Below are positions 26,005-34,977 of a stretch of DNA of 64,000 bases, in pieces. This stretch comes from M3007 sp964484205 (GTDB taxonomy: Bacteria > Bacteroidota > Bacteroidia > Chitinophagales > Saprospiraceae). Below the pieces are notes generated by a model. That model ran no database searches. It saw only the letters and a list, made by a program, of their open reading frames with translations, and had not been told where the DNA came from. Where the stretch lies: positions 1 through 64,000 of the forward strand of contig CAZAEZ010000015.1 in NCBI GenBank assembly GCA_964484205.1, read 5' to 3'. The position numbers and the translations under genes were made by a program. The first letter of the stretch is position 1. Each line of letters opens with the position of its first letter.

Positions 26005-27294
26005 ATGAAAAAGTATAGTCTGAATCTATTGTTTGTTCTATTCGCTTCGGCATTGTTTGCCCAGGCCGGCCATATTATGCAAGGTATCGGTACCGTCAAC
26101 ATGTCGATGGGGGGCGCTGCCACCGCTCAGCCGCTGGATATCAACGGCGCCCTGCACTGGAACCCCGCCGCCATTTCTGTTTTTGACCAAAAAATCTTCT
26201 CGGTGAACGCCGGATTGTTTTTCTCGGCGCCCGAACTGGCTTCCACCGTACCTACCCCGCAGGGCCCGTTTTCCGGCCTCACCAAAGATGACCGCGGGGT
26301 GTCCGTGATGCCCAACCTGGCGATGGTTTTCGGTAAAGCAGACAGCAAGCACACCTTCGGGGTGTCGGCATTCGGGATCAGCGGTTTCGGGGTGACCTTC
26401 CCCGAAAGCATGACCAACCCGATCAACATGCCGCAAAATCTGGGTGGCTTTGGTCGTATCGAATCCGATTATTTTTTACTCCAGGTCGGTCTGACGTATG
26501 CCTATGAAATTTCGGAAAACCTGAGTATCGGTCTGGCGCCGACGTTTAACTATGCCGCACTCGAAATGGCCCCCAACCCGCTGGCATCGCCGAGCATGAC
26601 GCTGGGCTACCCGGTGACCAACAAAGCCGGCGCCTTTGGTTACGGCGCGCAAGTCGGGGTTTTCTTCCAGGCCGACAACGGGTTTAAACTGGGCGCTTCC
26701 TACAAATCGCCGCAGTTTTTTACGGATTTCGACTTTGAAAACACCTACCTCGACGGCTCTGCAGCGCCCAATGTCAAGTTCAACATGGACTATCCCGCCA
26801 TGTATTCCGCCGGCCTGGGCTATTCGAACGACTTGCTCGATCTGGCGCTGGACTACCGCTATGTGGACTATGCCAATACCCACGGCTTCGAAGCCGGCGG
26901 CTGGACGCCAACGGCATCCGTAGCCGGTTTTGGCTGGGAAAGCATTTCCATCGTTTCGGCAGGGGTGCAACTAAAAGCGATTGACCGGCTGCCGCTGCGC
27001 GCAGGGTACACCTACAGCACCAACCCGATCACCGAAGACCTGGCCTTCTTTTCCACCCCGGCCACCGCGGTGATCAAACACGCCTTCCAGTTCGGCCTGG
27101 GCTTTGAAGCCAGTGAAAAAGTGACGATCAACGCGACTTACCACCACGGCACGAGCGGTGGCGACACCTCCGGCCAGCTGCTGAGTCCGATGATGATCTC
27201 GGAAGGCAACCCGCTCGGAAAAATTCCGGACAGCGCCGTGTCGTACAACATGACGACGGATATGTTTATTCTGGGGGTGAATTTTGCATTTTGA
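26005..27294 (+). CDS. OmpP1/FadL/TodX-type outer-membrane transporter
   Basis: ATG 26005 begins a signal peptide (MKKYSLNLLFVLFASALFAQ). The 429-residue protein opens its mature part with AGHIMQGIGTVNMSMGGAATAQPLDINGALHWNPAAIS, the plug-like start typical of FadL proteins (NPA motif). Alternating beta strands follow and it ends in a short aromatic strand (MFILGVNFAF) that the BAM machine recognises. FadL proteins carry long-chain fatty acids or other hydrophobic compounds through the outer membrane. The substrate is not predictable. Its leader can form a pseudoknot next to the start codon. Confidence 0.9.
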   Translation: MKKYSLNLLFVLFASALFAQAGHIMQGIGTVNMSMGGAATAQPLDINGALHWNPAAISVFDQKIFSVNAGLFFSAPELASTVPTPQGPFSGLTKDDRGVSVMPNLAMVFGKADSKHTFGVSAFGISGFGVTFPESMTNPINMPQNLGGFGRIESDYFLLQVGLTYAYEISENLSIGLAPTFNYAALEMAPNPLASPSMTLGYPVTNKAGAFGYGAQVGVFFQADNGFKLGASYKSPQFFTDFDFENTYLDGSAAPNVKFNMDYPAMYSAGLGYSNDLLDLALDYRYVDYANTHGFEAGGWTPTASVAGFGWESISIVSAGVQLKAIDRLPLRAGYTYSTNPITEDLAFFSTPATAVIKHAFQFGLGFEASEKVTINATYHHGTSGGDTSGQLLSPMMISEGNPLGKIPDSAVSYNMTTDMFILGVNFAF

Positions 27295-27322
27295 TTCGGG
27301 GCAGTACGAGAGGAGGGGCCAA

Positions 27323-27354
27323 GTGAGGGGGTGACTGGCGAGTCACCCCCTCAC
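27323..27354. terminator. 14-bp stem hairpin after the FadL-type gene
   Basis: gtgagggggtgact (27323-27336) pairs perfectly with agtcaccccctcac (27341-27354) across a 4-base loop. There is no T tract. It resembles the gtgac-ttcga-gtcac hairpins elsewhere in the window. A second short hairpin (cgaagtct / agacttcg, 27454-27471) follows before the MarC gene. Confidence 0.5.
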
Positions 27355-27583
27355 TACCTGCTGGATGAAGTCTTCAGGCTCGTCCAAATATCAAGCGGAT
27401 TTTGTCTGCGTTTTCATCATTTCAAACCGGACCAAGTCCGGTGGATACCCTGCCGAAGTCTGAAGACTTCGACCAGCAAGGGTATGAAACCGCTTCACGA
27501 CGTATCTTCCGGGTACAAAAACTGTTCGCCGCCGTTTTGCGTTTTGCCAGTCGACATCCCGGACAAAAGGGTTGCTTCTCACA

Positions 27584-28195
27584 ATGACCGAAATCATAAC
27601 CAAAGTACTGTTTCTTATTGCAGTGATCGACCCGCTGGGCTCCGTCCCCGTTTACCTGGAAGCGACCAAGCATTTCGATAAAAAACACAAAACCAAAATT
27701 GCCCTACGGGCCTCCATGGTCGCCTTTCTGATTTTATTGTTCTTCATTTTGGTGGGACAGATCATTTTGGAAGGCATGGATGTCACGCTCGACGCCTTCC
27801 AGATTTCCGGCGGGGTCATCCTGTTTTTATTCGCCCTGACAATGATCTTCGGCGAGGGCAAACCGGAATCGGAAAAACACCTGATCAAAGACTACAAACA
27901 CGTGACTATTTTCCCGGTAGCCATCCCCTCGATTGCATCACCGGGCGCTATCATGGCCGTGGTACTTTTGACCGACAACCATCTGTACACCATCCAGCAA
28001 CAGGCCGTCACCACCTTTTTGGTATTGTTAGTGATCGTGCTGACCATGTTCCTGTTGCTGATCGCCAATCTGGTGCAGGAGCGGATCGGGGAGTATGGTA
28101 TCACGGTGATCAGCAAAATCATGGGGCTGATACTCGCCGCTTATGCCGTTCAAAGTATCCTGAGCGGCTTGAAGGCGTTTTTTATGGCCGGGTAA
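27584..28195 (+). CDS. MarC family integral membrane protein
   Basis: ATG 27584 gives 203 residues, the normal MarC length. Six membrane segments are visible. The conserved PLGSVPVYLEATKHFDKKHK after the first helix and the FPVAIPSIASPGAIMAVVLLTD repeat segment are family hallmarks. MarC proteins were once linked to antibiotic resistance, but that was withdrawn; their function is unknown. A 13-bp hairpin lies 26 bp after the stop. Confidence 0.9.
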   Translation: MTEIITKVLFLIAVIDPLGSVPVYLEATKHFDKKHKTKIALRASMVAFLILLFFILVGQIILEGMDVTLDAFQISGGVILFLFALTMIFGEGKPESEKHLIKDYKHVTIFPVAIPSIASPGAIMAVVLLTDNHLYTIQQQAVTTFLVLLVIVLTMFLLLIANLVQERIGEYGITVISKIMGLILAAYAVQSILSGLKAFFMAG

Positions 28196-28221
28196 AACGT
28201 TGCCGGGTGTAGATTTGACTA

Positions 28222-28252
28222 TTGACGGCGTGACTTCGAGTCACGCCGTCAA
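28222..28252. terminator. 13-bp hairpin of the gtgac-ttcga-gtcac family
   Basis: ttgacggcgtgac (28222-28234) pairs perfectly with gtcacgccgtcaa (28240-28252) around the loop ttcga. It lies between the MarC gene and the GH9 gene. No T tract follows. Confidence 0.6.
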
Positions 28253-28273
28253 TCCACACAAAACAAACAAACT

Positions 28274-30739
28274 ATGAAAACCCTCCTCCGTTTCCTGTTC
28301 CTGCTGCTTCCCATCAACTTAGCCGCCCAGCCCACCGATGCCTGGATACGCATCAACCAACTCGGCTACCTGGAAGCGGATGTAAAAGTAGCCGTGCTGG
28401 TCAGCAAGCAACCCATGCAGATCGGCAGTTTTCAATTGTGCGATGCGCTCACCGGCGAACCCGTTTTTCAAAGCAAACAAATCCAAACCTACGGGCCCTG
28501 GACGGCTTTTGCCTGGAGCGCCCGCCTCGATTTTTCAACCGTTCAGCAGGCCGGGGCGTATTACCTGGAAGCCGGCGGTGTGCGCTCGCCGGTGTTCCGG
28601 ATCGACAATGCGGTGTACGACGGCGCTGCCGATTTTATCCTGCGCTACATGCGCCAGCAGCGCTGCGGCTACAATCCGTTTTTGCAGGACTCCTGCCATA
28701 CCCTCGACGGCTTCCGGGTGTACCATCCCGACCCTGCGCTCAACGGAACCGCGCTCGACTGCACCGGCGGCTGGCACGATGCCTCCGACTACCTGCAATA
28801 CCTGCCCACCTCGGCCAATGCCGTTTTTCAACTGCTGTTTGCCTACCAGCAGCACCCCGCCGCCTTCGCCGACCAGCACAACGCAGCCGGAAACCCGGGC
28901 GCCAACGGCATCCCCGACATTCTGGATGAGGCAAAATGGGGGCTCGACTGGCTGCTCAAAATGAATCCGGGGCCCGGCGAGTATTACAACCAGATCGCCG
29001 ACGACCGCGACCACCGGGGCATGCGCCTGCCCACGCAGGATACCTTCAGCTACGCCGCGCCCGACGGCAACCTGGCCCGGCCGGTGTATTTCATAACCGG
29101 CGCGCCGCAAGGACTTTTTAAATACCAGAACCGTACGGAAGGCGTGGCCTCTTCGGCCGGCAAATTCGCCGCGGCTTTTGCGCTGGGCAGCACAGTGTTG
29201 AAGCCGTTTTACCCCGATTATGCCGAAAATCTGGCCGGCAAGGCGGTGCAGGCCTATGCCTTCGGCAAACAAAAACCGGGCTTCACCCAAACGGCGCCCT
29301 GCCGCGCCCCCTATTTTTACGAAGAAGAAAACTGGGTGGACGATATGGAAAACGCCGCCGCCCAACTGGAACAACTCGCCACCGACCGGCAATACGGGCA
29401 GGAAGCGGCTGCCTATGGCCGGCTCGAACCCATAACACCCTGGATGGGCAGCGACACCGCCCGGCATTACCAGTGGTACCCGTTTATCAACCTCGGCCAT
29501 TACACCCTGGCCGCCGGAGCCGACAGCGCGCGTGCCCGGGAATTCCGGGAGTACCTGCGGCGCGGCGTCGACAGTGTTTACCAGCGGGGTCGCACTAATC
29601 CCTTTTTGTTTGGCGTGCCGTTTATCTGGTGCTCCAACAATCTGGTGGTGGCCGCGGCTACCCAGGCGCGGCTATACCGCAGGCTGACGGCCGACGCGCG
29701 CTACCTGGAAATGGAATGCGCTTTGCGCGACTGGTTGTTCGGCTGCAATCCCTGGGGTACCAGCATGGTAATCGGGCTGCCCGGGCTGGGCGTATGGCCC
29801 CGCGACCCGCACTCGGCTTTCACGCACCTGCATGGCTACCCGATTGACGGCGGCCTGGTGGACGGCCCGATCTACGGCTCGATCTGGGACAAGCTTATCG
29901 GTATCCGGCTTTATGAACCCGACGAGTACGCGGCGTTTCAATCGCCCCTGGTGGTTTATCACGACGACTACGGCGACTATTCTTCCAACGAACCCACCAT
30001 GGACGGCACAGCCAGCCTGAGTTACCTGCTGGCCGCCCTGCAAGGACCGGCAAACAAAAACCAATACGATCAATGGGGCGCCCTGGTGCGCAGCGATACC
30101 ACCCGGAAAACGATCCGCCTGATCTTCACGGGCGATGCCTATGCGGAGGGCGCCAGTACTATTTTAAAAACCCTGCGGCTGGCCGGTGTGCAGGCCTCGT
30201 TTTTCGTGACCGGCAATTTTTGCCGCCGCTATCCGAAAATTGTGCGCAAACTGCGCAAAGCCGGGCACTACGTCGGCGCGCACTCCGACCGGCACCTGCT
30301 GTACTGCAGCTGGCAAAACCGGGATTCGCTGCTGGTCAGCCGTGCGGAATTTATGGCGGATTTGCGCAGCAATTTCGAGGAACTGCGCAAAGCTGGCATC
30401 CCCAAGCCGGAAGCCCAACTATTCATCCCGCCCTACGAATGGTACAACGACAGCATCGTGGCCTGGAGCCGGCAGGCGGGGCTGGTCCCGGCCAATTTGA
30501 GTGCGGGCACCTTGTCGGCTGCCGACTACACCACCTCCGACATGAAAAACTACCGCAACTCGGCGGTGATTTACGACAGCATTCTCGATCGGGAACAGCG
30601 CGACCCGAATGGCTTGAACGGTTTTCATCTGCTGCTGCACCTCGGCGCCGGACCCGGGCGCAAGGATAAATTTTACAAGCGGCTCGGCGATTTGATCCGC
30701 GACCTGGAGGCGCGGGGCTATGGCTGGGAGCGGTTTTAG
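28274..30739 (+). CDS. GH9 glucanase fused to a polysaccharide deacetylase-like domain
   Basis: The 821-residue secreted protein (signal about 1-18, INLAAQ) has an N-terminal Ig-like CelD_N domain (about 22-112, IRINQLGYLEADVKVAVLV), a GH9 catalytic domain (about 115-600) and a C-terminal NodB-type deacetylase domain (about 612-821). GH9 catalytic residues are in GGWHDASDY (Asp169/Asp172) and SNEPTMDG (Glu573). In the deacetylase part His670 and His674 (HSDRH) and Asp621 (FTGDAY) could hold the metal. The usual TFDDG motif is altered, so the catalytic base is not clear. The likely role is cutting a beta-glucan and removing acetyl groups from it or from an attached chain. It stands alone between two small transcription units. 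Confidence 0.88.
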   Translation: MKTLLRFLFLLLPINLAAQPTDAWIRINQLGYLEADVKVAVLVSKQPMQIGSFQLCDALTGEPVFQSKQIQTYGPWTAFAWSARLDFSTVQQAGAYYLEAGGVRSPVFRIDNAVYDGAADFILRYMRQQRCGYNPFLQDSCHTLDGFRVYHPDPALNGTALDCTGGWHDASDYLQYLPTSANAVFQLLFAYQQHPAAFADQHNAAGNPGANGIPDILDEAKWGLDWLLKMNPGPGEYYNQIADDRDHRGMRLPTQDTFSYAAPDGNLARPVYFITGAPQGLFKYQNRTEGVASSAGKFAAAFALGSTVLKPFYPDYAENLAGKAVQAYAFGKQKPGFTQTAPCRAPYFYEEENWVDDMENAAAQLEQLATDRQYGQEAAAYGRLEPITPWMGSDTARHYQWYPFINLGHYTLAAGADSARAREFREYLRRGVDSVYQRGRTNPFLFGVPFIWCSNNLVVAAATQARLYRRLTADARYLEMECALRDWLFGCNPWGTSMVIGLPGLGVWPRDPHSAFTHLHGYPIDGGLVDGPIYGSIWDKLIGIRLYEPDEYAAFQSPLVVYHDDYGDYSSNEPTMDGTASLSYLLAALQGPANKNQYDQWGALVRSDTTRKTIRLIFTGDAYAEGASTILKTLRLAGVQASFFVTGNFCRRYPKIVRKLRKAGHYVGAHSDRHLLYCSWQNRDSLLVSRAEFMADLRSNFEELRKAGIPKPEAQLFIPPYEWYNDSIVAWSRQAGLVPANLSAGTLSAADYTTSDMKNYRNSAVIYDSILDREQRDPNGLNGFHLLLHLGAGPGRKDKFYKRLGDLIRDLEARGYGWERF

Positions 30740-30918
30740 CGCCGCTCAAAACAAGTTGATCCAACAAAAAACTGCGGGGGCATTTTTCCAGCAACCAAAA
30801 GCGGATTATCAATGTCTAACCGGTTGGAAAATCCCGGGCATGCCCTCGGTTTAGCCGTCGCTGCTTATATTGGGGCAATTCAACTGCACTGCACCCACAT
30901 CAAAGTAAAACAGTAAAA

Positions 30919-31758
30919 ATGAAATACGCACTCCTACTCCTCCTGTGCGCCACTGCGCTCCACGGGCAATCCGATTACCAGGTAGCTTGTGGCGCCCTGA
31001 AAAATGTGGCCTACAACCGGCCGTTCAATTTGACGCAAATTGAACAGCAACTTAGCCGTACCGCCGACGTTTTGGCTACGGTGGACAAGAATACCCTTTT
31101 ACAATGCAATTGCGCCGATACGTTGTGGAATGCAGCCTGGCATGACCACCGGCGTTTTGCCACCCCGGACCCCGGCGTGCCCTTCGACACCTTGAGTTAT
31201 CTCCGCTTCCTGGCTGGAAAAATCGATAGTATTCAATTAAATGTGGCCTTTGGCCTCCATCAGGTGCGCAGTTTGCAGGACTCGCTGAACTATGTCTTGC
31301 AAAGTATTGCCGCAAAAGATGCCAAAAAAGAAAACCCGGCATTCAGCAGCCTGCAGTTTTACTATTTTACCGGCGCCGAAATGGCATTTTTAACTGCCAA
31401 CAGGGACCGGTTGCGCGATCAATATTTAAACATATTCGACGCTCCGAACACAACGGATATGCTTAGGGATAGAATTTTGCTTACGTTTTTCAATTCCGAC
31501 GCGTCGATAGAACCGGCAATTCTGGATAGAATTTCGGATTACCAAAAGAGCAAACTTTTTTACCGAATGTTGGGGGTTTTACGAACAAGCGGAACCAACC
31601 GGAGCGCAACATTTTTACTCGACTTGGTAAAAAACACGGCATGCTCCGCACAGGAAAAGGATTCCATCATCCAGGCAATTCACGGCATAAAAAAGCGGAA
31701 ACAATTAACCAACAAAACACAGCGGGAATTTGAAAACTACCTGACTGAGTCGAAATAG
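30919..31758 (+). CDS. Uncharacterised secreted protein
   Basis: The 279-residue protein has a clear signal peptide (MKYALLLLLCATALHGQ). The mature part is mostly helical, with a pair of cysteines in LLQCNCADTLWN and a third near the end (KNTACSAQEKD). Bodies such as DRILLTFFNSDASIEPAILDRISDY and GVLRTSGTNRSATFLLDLVKN resemble HEAT-like helical repeats. I do not recognise a family. It lies between the GH9 gene and the M29 gene on the same strand, with 124 bp before the latter. Confidence 0.6.
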   Translation: MKYALLLLLCATALHGQSDYQVACGALKNVAYNRPFNLTQIEQQLSRTADVLATVDKNTLLQCNCADTLWNAAWHDHRRFATPDPGVPFDTLSYLRFLAGKIDSIQLNVAFGLHQVRSLQDSLNYVLQSIAAKDAKKENPAFSSLQFYYFTGAEMAFLTANRDRLRDQYLNIFDAPNTTDMLRDRILLTFFNSDASIEPAILDRISDYQKSKLFYRMLGVLRTSGTNRSATFLLDLVKNTACSAQEKDSIIQAIHGIKKRKQLTNKTQREFENYLTESK

Positions 31759-31882
31759 GTACCGGTTTTTTTGAACTGGCCGGGATAGCCCTGGCAATTG
31801 TCTGGGTGTCGATTATTTGGTGCCTCACCTTGTGGCTCATCCCTCCGATGAATACCGTACTTTCGCGGTAAACATATTGTTC

Positions 31883-32986
31883 ATGTTACCCACCACGCTT
31901 CAAAAATACGCCGCCCTGCTCACCCACTACTGCCTGCGGGTCACGCCCGGCGACAAAGTTTTCATCAGCACCACCACCCTTGCCGAGCCCCTCGTCCGCG
32001 AAGTGTACCGCGAAGCCCTGGCTGCCGGCGCAGCGCTGGTGGAATGCGATCTTTCCTTTCGCGAACGCGAGCGCATTTTTCTGGAAAATGCCTCCTCCGA
32101 CGCGCTAAACACCCTGCCGCCGCTGCACCAACTGGCTATGGAAACCTTCGACTGCTACCTGGCCATCCGGGCGCCATTCAACCTGCGGGAAATGCAAAAT
32201 GCTCCGAGCGATCCCGCCAAAGTCCGGCAGGAAGCCATGAAACCCATCAACAAAGCCTACTTCGAACGCACCGCCGACCGGCGCCTGCGCCGCAACCTTT
32301 GCCAGTTTCCCACCGACGCCTCGGCCCAGGAAGCGGGCATGAGCCTGAGCGAATACGAAAATTTTGTGTTCGGCGCCTGCAAACTGTTCGAACCCGATCC
32401 CATGCAGGCCTGGCTCGACGTACGCGCCCGGCAACAACGCATCGTAGACCACCTCAACGCCTGCACGCAGGTCCGGTACGTCACCGAAGGCACCGATATT
32501 TCCTTCAACACCGAAGGCCGCAAGTGGATGAACTCCGACGGCCAAACCAACATGCCCTCCGGCGAAGTGTACACCAGTCCGGTGGAAGACAGCGTGGAAG
32601 GCACCGTCCGTTTTTCCTATCCGGGACTTTACCAGGGCCATGAAGTGGAGGAGGTGACGCTTTGGGTTAAAGCCGGTTTTATCGAAAAATGGGAAGCGCG
32701 CCGCGGCAAGGATTTCCTCGACCGCATTTTTCAACTCCCCGGCACCCGGCGTTTTGGCGAAGCCGCCATCGGCACCAACTACGACATCAGCCGCATGACG
32801 AAAAACATCCTGTTCGACGAAAAAATCGGCGGCACCATGCACATGGCCATCGGCCAGAGCTACCTCCAGTGCGGCGGCAAAAACGAATCGTCGGTGCATT
32901 GGGACATGATCACCGACATGACCCGCAGCGGCGAGGTTTGGGCCGACGGGGAGCAGATTTATAAGAACGGGAAATTCTTAATTTAA
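31883..32986 (+). CDS. M29 family aminopeptidase
   Basis: ATG 31883 gives 367 residues and the usual start (LQKYAALLTHYCLRVTPGDKV); upstream in-frame sequence is not family-like. The M29 metal ligands are visible: Glu in NMPSGEVYTSPVED, His in GGTMHMAIGQSY and the HWD segment SSVHWDMITDM. The enzyme removes N-terminal residues from peptides in the cytosol and needs two divalent metal ions. The last codons and the TAA stop lie within the outer end of the palindromic repeat C. Confidence 0.92.
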   Translation: MLPTTLQKYAALLTHYCLRVTPGDKVFISTTTLAEPLVREVYREALAAGAALVECDLSFRERERIFLENASSDALNTLPPLHQLAMETFDCYLAIRAPFNLREMQNAPSDPAKVRQEAMKPINKAYFERTADRRLRRNLCQFPTDASAQEAGMSLSEYENFVFGACKLFEPDPMQAWLDVRARQQRIVDHLNACTQVRYVTEGTDISFNTEGRKWMNSDGQTNMPSGEVYTSPVEDSVEGTVRFSYPGLYQGHEVEEVTLWVKAGFIEKWEARRGKDFLDRIFQLPGTRRFGEAAIGTNYDISRMTKNILFDEKIGGTMHMAIGQSYLQCGGKNESSVHWDMITDMTRSGEVWADGEQIYKNGKFLI

Positions 32987-33251
32987 GGTAAGTTTTAGAT
33001 AGCATTGATAAATCAAGTCAACCTGGAACGCTTTTCCAGATGTCTCACTTCGTTCGACATGACAATGCACCATTGGGTAAACTTTTTCATCAGGTTTCTC
33101 GCTACACTCGAAACTTTCCCAAGCGCAGTTGGAGTTTCGAGCGTAGCGAGAAACCTGTTTAAGTGTGTTATTCACAGCGTTTTGTCATGTCGAACGAAGT
33201 GAGACATCTGGAATATTTCAGATAAACCTATCCCAAACTGACACTAATTTA
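32979..33251. repeat. Palindromic repeat, copy C, between convergent genes
   Basis: The core arms at 33036-33065 and 33182-33211 are a perfect 30-bp inverted pair (agatgtctcacttcgttcga...). The inner arms 33091-33115 and 33133-33157 match at 24 of 25 positions. The outer ends (ttaatttaagg... and its partner ending gtttgggataggttta) are degenerate and resemble those of copy D. The core motif is shared with copies A and B but the ends are different. Small open frames inside, giving peptides such as HVERSETSG, are not genes. Confidence 0.8.
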
Positions 33252-34977
33252 ACACCAGCATCTGACGCAACACCCCGCTGCCGGTTTGATATTCCAAAAC
33301 ATACAACCCCGCGGGCCGGCCCGTCAAATCCAGATCAAACGCCCCGGCATTTGTATTGCGTTCCAACACCAGCTGCCCTGTTGCTGAAAAAACCCGGACA
33401 ATGCCGGCCCCCGGGTCCATTGCCAAAAGTTCCACCCGCACCTTTCCGGTGCTGGGATTCGGGAAAACGCGCATACCTGCCGAATTAAATTCCTCCGACG
33501 TGCCGACCGCCGCGCCATGCGTAACACAAATGTCAAACCGGCCGTCGGCAGCCTGTGCATTGCCGTAGTCGAACACCCGGATTGAATAGTTGTGCCCCGG
33601 TGTTAAACCCGGCAGGTCCAGCGTGGTCGGCACACCGGCGCCGCCCGGAGCATCCACACAAGCCACCAGTTCCAAAGCGCCGCAAGCGCCGTCGTACACG
33701 GCCACCACGGGGTCGAGTGCATCCGGCAGCGCACCGGTAGGCGTCACCGTAACCTGGTGATGGCCGGCCACCGCATTAAAACGGAACCACACATCGAGCG
33801 CCGTTCCGCTGGAAAGACCGCTGCACACCGGAATAGCCACGCCCGAAGCCAGGGCCTCGTTGGTCGTGCTGCTCTCGGGCAGGCAACTCTCCGAACTGGT
33901 CAAGGCCGCAGCGCCGGCGCAGTTGTCATTGGCCGGCGGCCAAATACCGTCGCAGCCGGAAGGGTCGGTGTACAGCGAGTCGGTCCCGGTGCGCACCGAA
34001 GGCAGGCGCGCGTACATATTATCGCCGGGGCAAAGCGTGGCAGCGCCATCGCGGTGCCCGCTGATGTGTTTAAACGTTTGGCCCGAGCCGGCATGCACCG
34101 ACGTGCCGGTCGGGTCAATGTCGCTGTCGCAGCATTTCCAGGCCAGCAAGGCATTCAGACTTTCCAGGGCAGCCTGCGTCGGCTGGACGTTTTGAAAATT
34201 GCCCAGCATACACACTGCCATGGTATTGCCGTTCAGGCCGGTGGCATGCGCGCCCACCACGTTGTTCCCGCCGGAGCGGCCCTGGTACACCGTTCCGTCC
34301 GGAGCGATCAGCCATTGGTAACCGACATCGCACCAGCCGTTGGTATTCACGTGCAGATTCCAGATGGATGCTACCACTGCGGCATAAGGCGGATTGGCGA
34401 CGCCGGCCTGGTGGTGCACAAAAAGGTGCGTGACGGTGGTGTACGACGGCGTGCAGCCCGGTTGCTGGTTGGGTGGGCCGCCCCAGCCCGCGCGGTTCAC
34501 GTAGGCAGGCAGGGCGCAGGGGCAATTCCGGAATCCCAGCGGCTGGTCCAGCGCGACGGGATTTTCCGAAGGTAAATCGACCGGCGAATAAAAAAACAGG
34601 CGAAGCCCCAGATCGGCACAAAGCCCGATGGCGCGTACCTGCACATATCGACTTTCGACCGGCAGAAACAGCATGTTGAATTGGCGCTGGGTTGCCGGCA
34701 AATCCACGTGCGGGTCATCTACCAGGGTTTGCCAGGCGCTCCAGGTGCGCTTGTCGGCTGAACTTCGAATTTCTAAAACACCAGCCGTGCCGGCGCCGTG
34801 GCTGCGCACTGCCAGGGTGATGAAATGCTCTACCCGGGCAAGCGGTATTTCCAGCGCGGGAGTTGTGGTTTGGATGCAGGTCAGTGTTGCCTCAAGTTCG
34901 GCCTGGTTGAATGTTTGTGCAGGCGCCGTTGTTTTCCAAAATGTGAGGGCAAAAAAGAGGAGGGTAAATTTATACAT
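33244..34977 (-). CDS. Secreted PGRP/amidase_2 protein with T9SS type A sorting domain
   Basis: The 577-residue protein has a signal peptide (about 1-20, ending APAQ), an N-terminal beta domain of about 130 residues, a peptidoglycan-recognition/amidase_2 domain at about 155-335, and a type A sorting domain over the last 75 residues (MRVFPNPSTGKVRVELLA ... GLYVLEYQTGSGVLRQMLVLN). Zinc ligands of N-acetylmuramoyl-L-alanine amidases are seen in VTHLFVHHQAG, SGHRDG and ATLCPGDN. It should be exported by T9SS and act on peptidoglycan of other cells or of the host surface. The last codons (Leu, Asn, stop) lie in the end of repeat C. Confidence 0.88.
   Translation of the reverse strand: MYKFTLLFFALTFWKTTAPAQTFNQAELEATLTCIQTTTPALEIPLARVEHFITLAVRSHGAGTAGVLEIRSSADKRTWSAWQTLVDDPHVDLPATQRQFNMLFLPVESRYVQVRAIGLCADLGLRLFFYSPVDLPSENPVALDQPLGFRNCPCALPAYVNRAGWGGPPNQQPGCTPSYTTVTHLFVHHQAGVANPPYAAVVASIWNLHVNTNGWCDVGYQWLIAPDGTVYQGRSGGNNVVGAHATGLNGNTMAVCMLGNFQNVQPTQAALESLNALLAWKCCDSDIDPTGTSVHAGSGQTFKHISGHRDGAATLCPGDNMYARLPSVRTGTDSLYTDPSGCDGIWPPANDNCAGAAALTSSESCLPESSTTNEALASGVAIPVCSGLSSGTALDVWFRFNAVAGHHQVTVTPTGALPDALDPVVAVYDGACGALELVACVDAPGGAGVPTTLDLPGLTPGHNYSIRVFDYGNAQAADGRFDICVTHGAAVGTSEEFNSAGMRVFPNPSTGKVRVELLAMDPGAGIVRVFSATGQLVLERNTNAGAFDLDLTGRPAGLYVLEYQTGSGVLRQMLVLN

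Noticed and set aside
32978..33202. Short open frames giving peptides such as HVERSETSG in the palindromes
   Set aside because: They lie entirely in palindromic repeat arms and recur wherever the repeat does, on either strand.
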